Shown one piece after another: positions 62,216 through 64,000 of a stretch of 64,000 nt of DNA. Origin of the DNA: Pontederia crassipes (Eukaryota > Streptophyta > Magnoliopsida > Commelinales > Pontederiaceae). Made by a program: the position numbers and the translations under genes. A model generated the notes under the pieces. The model was not told the origin of the DNA, did no database searches, and was given only the letters and a program-made list of their open reading frames with translations. The stretch spans positions 60,399,947 through 60,463,946 of the forward strand of contig CM060191.1 of NCBI GenBank assembly GCA_030549335.1. The letters are read 5' to 3'. Numbering within the stretch: position 1 is the stretch's first letter; every line of letters begins with the position of its first letter.

Positions 62216-64000
62216 ATTTGTATCAGAGCTTACATGATTGAATCATTAGGAAAGTTCAATTTTTTTTATGAACATATACTTTTTGTTTCGTTCATTCTTT
62301 GGTATGCCATCCATGATATTTTTTGGATAGTATTGAATATGTTCATTCAATAACTTCATTTGCCCAATCCAAGTTGATTTATGCATTTTGGATTATTAGT
62401 TTTTTATAGTAAAAGTGTCGCACTTTTAATATTAAGTGAACGGATAATGATAAGTAGATTCAAATTATCATTAAGTCTATTTCATGCATAAGATTAGAAT
62501 GTTCATTCTTTTCTTTTTTAAAGATGTATTGGACGAATGCTTATATTATCTATTGGTTGATATTGATAAATATATTTTTTTAATATCATCCTACACATCA
62601 TGCATGAATATAATAATCGTCCAATTATGGATAATTATTAGTTGGAAATTCATTTATGATTTATCACTATTTTATTGTGATAAAAGGTGAAGAACAAGTA
62701 TTGGACAATTATATATATTTTGAAATAAATTATTATTGCACAATATATTATCAAAGTAGCCTCTTTTGTGTAATTTAATTTAATTCAAAATATAAGCGAT
62801 GATCTACATATTACTAATCAAATATTGGGCAGCCCAAAGGAGGCTTAATATTTGAATTGGTAACATATAGTATCATGACAACATGTGATAATTATTTGGT
62901 ATTACATGTGAAAATAAATTGGCCCAAAGGAAAATTTATTATTTGATATGTTATTTATTATCAATTTGTTATCATGAAGATATCATTTACAAGTTAGGAT
63001 TTTTGTCCAAAGACTAAATATTAATGTTGTGTTGATATCTTGATATGGGATTTGTCCATACTTATATTTTGCTATTGTATCATGGCAACAATTAGTGATA
63101 ATTATTTGGAGTTACATGTGAATAATAAATTGACCCAAAGAAAAATTTATTATTCGATATGTTATTTTATTATCAAATTGTTACCATGAGAAGATATCAC
63201 TTACAAGTTAATATTTTTGTCTAAAGACTAAATATTAATGTTGTGTCAATATCTTGTGATGGAATTTATCCACACTTAAATTTTGTTATGGCTTGATTTT
63301 GTATTTATGATCTGTTCTTTGTTCAGTTTCTGTATTTGCTAGTAATATCAACATGAGCATCAAGTTCATTCTCATGTATAATGACACAAATTTTAAGACA
63401 TGGTAATATCACTCTCAAAATCATGGTTTTGAATTATGCTTCGAGGATTGCCAAACCCACTGAATTACTAATAAGGGTATTTCTAATGAAATGAGGGAGA
63501 TAGAAAAGTAGGAATAATCTAATAGCATAAGTAACTAAGGGTGTCATTCTAAAAGTATTTAGAGGTATTATACATTGTTGTTATAGTCGATATTTTCTTG
63601 AAATTTTTGAGATATGACTTATAAGAGTGCTGAGTTCTTTGAGGATGTTGAGTTTGAGGAAGGAGATAATATTAGAAACATTATCTTTAAGGATACATCA
63701 ATTAAGATTTCAACATATACAATTGACATTGATTAGAAATTTATTTCTGATATTAAGAATGTCAATTATTATTAAGATAATATTAAAGATACTTTCAGAG
63801 GAACGAACTCTACAACTTCAAGAACATTTTTCATTAAGAAGATCCATTAGAGAAATGAGAATTGTAATCTCATATGACTGCACGATATTCTCCAAGAAAT
63901 GGATGACAATAATGTTTAGGATTTTGTTTCATTGTGCTTATAAGTCAAAAAGTACTCCTACATTTAAAGAAGACAAGTTTAATCTCAACCAGTGTCATGA
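62216..64000 (+). mobile_element. Ty1/copia internal region, degenerate and partial
   Basis: The primer-binding site TGTATCAGAGC (62219-62229) matches TGGTATCAGAGC with one base missing. A long AT-rich leader follows. A gag-like start (MSIKFILMYNDTNFKTW, about 63354) hits a stop at once. From about 63620 the frame reads SAEFFEDVEFEEGDNIRNII, which resembles the spacer between integrase and RT in copia polyproteins. If so, most of gag, protease and integrase is deleted. Many stops follow to the window edge. Confidence 0.55.
62855..63290. repeat. Two-copy ~211-bp tandem repeat in the copia leader
   Basis: GTGATAATTATTTGG-TTACATGTGAA occurs at about 62884 and 63095. In both copies it is followed by CCCAAAG-AAAATTTATTATT, GATATGTTATTT and AAAGACTAAATATTAATGTTGTGT. 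A further CCCAAAGGA lies at 62834. Confidence 0.85.

Overview
The window is nuclear DNA of a flowering plant, most likely a eudicot. The evidence is split genes with plant-type introns, a plant tRNA-Phe, Athila-type and Ty1/copia LTR retrotransposons, L1-type LINE fragments, CACTA, Mutator-like and Helitron DNA transposon remains, and very AT-rich intergenic DNA. The species cannot be fixed from sequence alone.

The host genes are a minus-strand tandem cluster of G-type lectin S-receptor-like kinases (SRLK/SD1 type: B-lectin, S-locus glycoprotein and PAN ectodomain, one membrane span, Ser/Thr kinase). Gene 1 (1-2174, running off the left edge) is a decayed pseudogene. Gene 2 (37736-41113) has all eight exons but one 1-bp frameshift and an odd GC splice donor. 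Gene 3 (48433-53242) is the only one that reads cleanly: eight exons, 2502 coding bases, 833 residues. Gene 4 (58208-61317) is a close paralogue of gene 3. It has lost exons 3-5 through an internal deletion, and its exon 1 side is replaced by a copia element. A further exon-2 relic lies at 56340-56700. A tRNA-Phe(GAA) gene lies at 2830-2902.

Mobile DNA fills the rest. From left to right: a Helitron-like 3' end (3798-3822); a 2.85-kb solo LTR with a perfect 5-bp target duplication (4989-7840); a degenerate near full-length LINE on the minus strand (8826-13111) abutting a Mutator-like inverted-repeat element with doubled termini (13112-14256); a LINE 3' fragment (14856-15766); and a 6.46-kb CACTA element (15798-22258) made mostly of a four-copy tandem array with a unit of about 1.3 kb. 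Next comes a 10.7-kb Athila-type Ty3/gypsy element (23572-34289, target duplication AAACT) with gag, protease, RT, RNase H, integrase and an Athila ORF/env-position reading frame. An AT-rich degenerate repeat block ending in a Helitron terminus follows (about 35000-36748).

Between genes 2 and 3 there are a LINE fragment, a CACTA-like terminus, a TRIM-like miniature retrotransposon and a MITE-like element. Between genes 3 and 4 there is a Pack-MULE (54006-55169) with perfect 9-bp target duplications. It carries a GC-rich piece that looks like the N-terminus of a class II trehalose-6-phosphate synthase. The right edge is the 5' part of a Ty1/copia element.

The most unusual signals are the helically phased pairs of TCACGGCCGTGC motifs in the Athila LTRs and again downstream of its integrase, the Pack-MULE gene capture, the tandem array inside the CACTA element, and the GC donor shared by SRLK genes 3 and 4.
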